Shown here: one piece after another, positions 16,702 through 17,500 of the stretch
How the letters are laid out: every line of letters begins with the position of its first letter
Numbering within the stretch: position 1 is the stretch's first letter
Origin: Botryococcus braunii
Taxonomy: Eukaryota > Chlorophyta > Trebouxiophyceae
Assembly: GCA_002005505.1 (NCBI GenBank)
Contig: MVGU01001520.1
Coordinates: 27,501-45,000 of the forward strand
DNA: 17,500 nucleotides
Reading direction: 5' to 3'
Notes under the pieces: generated by a model
What the model was told of the DNA's origin: nothing
Database searches by the model: none
Seen by the model: the letters and a program-made list of their open reading frames with translations, nothing else
Position numbers and translations under genes: made by a program

Positions 16702-17291
16702 AGGATGGGCTTAGTCCCATCGGCCAAACAAATTCAAGATGTTAACAGTTTGTATCACTTCTTGGGATATTGGATACACAAGAACTGCTACACAAAGTAA
16801 GCATCACAGTACCATAATGCATTGTTGTTTGCAATGGTATCAGCATGGGAAGTTGTTGGCGGAGGAGTCCAATACAGTCTTGTACCTTGGCTGCTTACGC
16901 AATCAGAATCGCTGGCCGTAGAAAGCGAGTCAAATCTTGTCTGGCTCTGAAACGGGGGTACAACAAGAGGTGACCGAAGAGTCATTGTCTTTTAACCGCT
17001 AATCAACTGAGCAAGGTCTGCATTCGCGGAACTTTATTACAGCACTTTCACATTTGCTCTGGCGATAAATTGACAGACTATTAGGAAAGAATTGCAACTG
17101 ACTACAATTGTGGGCCAAATATGCCGTAACAGTGTGACACGTCTTCACACCTACTAGCTCTAAATAGCCACATTTTTCAATACCTCGAATGGCAAAGTAG
17201 AGGGAATGTGCCACGATATCCATTATGAAGGTGTAACCATTATAATGGACATTCACATTAACAGCTATTTCCTAAGCACTCGGCGTCTTTT
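16702..17291. other. Intergenic or 3' untranslated stretch; no gene recognised
   Basis: Lies between the putative stop of the GT71 gene (plus) and the stop of the last exon of a minus-strand gene, so it should contain both 3' ends facing each other. Short open frames on both strands show no recognisable family. No clear polyadenylation signal could be assigned. Confidence 0.45.
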
Positions 17292-17456
17292 TCATGCTAT
17301 GTGTGTGGAAGCAAGCTTATCTGCAAGGCCACCATCATCTTCAAGCCCTGCTTCATCCTCCCCTTCGCCCACTTCTTCTTCATAATCTGTAGATTCAGGG
17401 TCATTTTCATCAAGGGGACCCAACGCATCCAGTTTTCCAACTTTCTTCAAAATATC
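17292..17456 (-). CDS. Acidic C-terminal exon of an unrecognised gene (partial)
   Basis: On the minus strand, CACTGCGTGCAG is followed by an open reading frame of 54 codons ending TGA at 17292. The translation begins DILKKVGKLDALGPLDEND, contains a highly acidic middle (YEEEVGEGEDEAGLEDD) and ends ADKLASTHIA. There is no ATG, so it is only visible as a spliced terminal exon; the frame hits a TGA a short way upstream of the acceptor, consistent with an intron there. Acidic tails of this type occur in many nuclear or chaperone-like proteins, and I cannot assign a family. The rest of the gene would lie beyond the right edge of the window. Confidence 0.5.
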   Translation of the reverse strand, partial: DILKKVGKLDALGPLDENDPESTDYEEEVGEGEDEAGLEDDGGLADKLASTHIA

Positions 17457-17500
17457 CTGCACGCAGTGACATCAGCTGCTTGAAATGCACTCCATATCCA

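Overview
The window is nuclear DNA from an intron-rich eukaryote. Protein-coding information is split into exons of 19 to about 260 bp (the first plus-strand DUF3431 exon is longer) joined by GT-AG introns and some likely GC-AG introns. Acceptors are mostly TGCAG or TTCAG followed by G. No operons, Shine-Dalgarno sites or bacterial gene packing are seen. Long (CA)n, (GA)n and (GT)n tracts occupy much of the right half. The gene content (two DUF3431 proteins and one MNN1-type GT71 mannosyltransferase) fits families known from fungi and algae. A green or streptophyte alga is my best guess, but the sequence alone does not settle the lineage.

Layout. 1-2356: no recognisable gene, but two different local duplications of about 140 bp. 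2357-5179 (minus): a DUF3431 gene rebuilt from five exons. 5180-6186: divergent intergenic space, probably holding the missing 5' ends of both DUF3431 genes. 6241-8496 (plus): a second DUF3431 gene whose last four introns match the minus-strand copy in position and phase. 8497-10598: non-coding as far as I can see, with two C-run/CA-type microsatellites facing each other and a GC-rich foldback sequence. 10749-16701 (plus): a GT71 alpha-mannosyltransferase gene rebuilt from about ten exons. It has a signal-anchor-like N-terminus, a DAD metal-binding motif and three introns that appear to start with GC. Its introns hold nearly all the microsatellites. 16702-17291: no gene seen. 17292-17456 (minus): the acidic last exon of an unrecognised gene running off the right edge.

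Together the three main genes look like a small secretory-pathway or glycan-related neighbourhood: one Golgi-type mannosyltransferase next to a divergent pair of DUF3431 paralogues. DUF3431 has no established function, so a shared role in glycosylation is inference from proximity only. Exon joins were made by hand from reading frame, splice consensus and paralogue comparison; none has been checked against transcripts.
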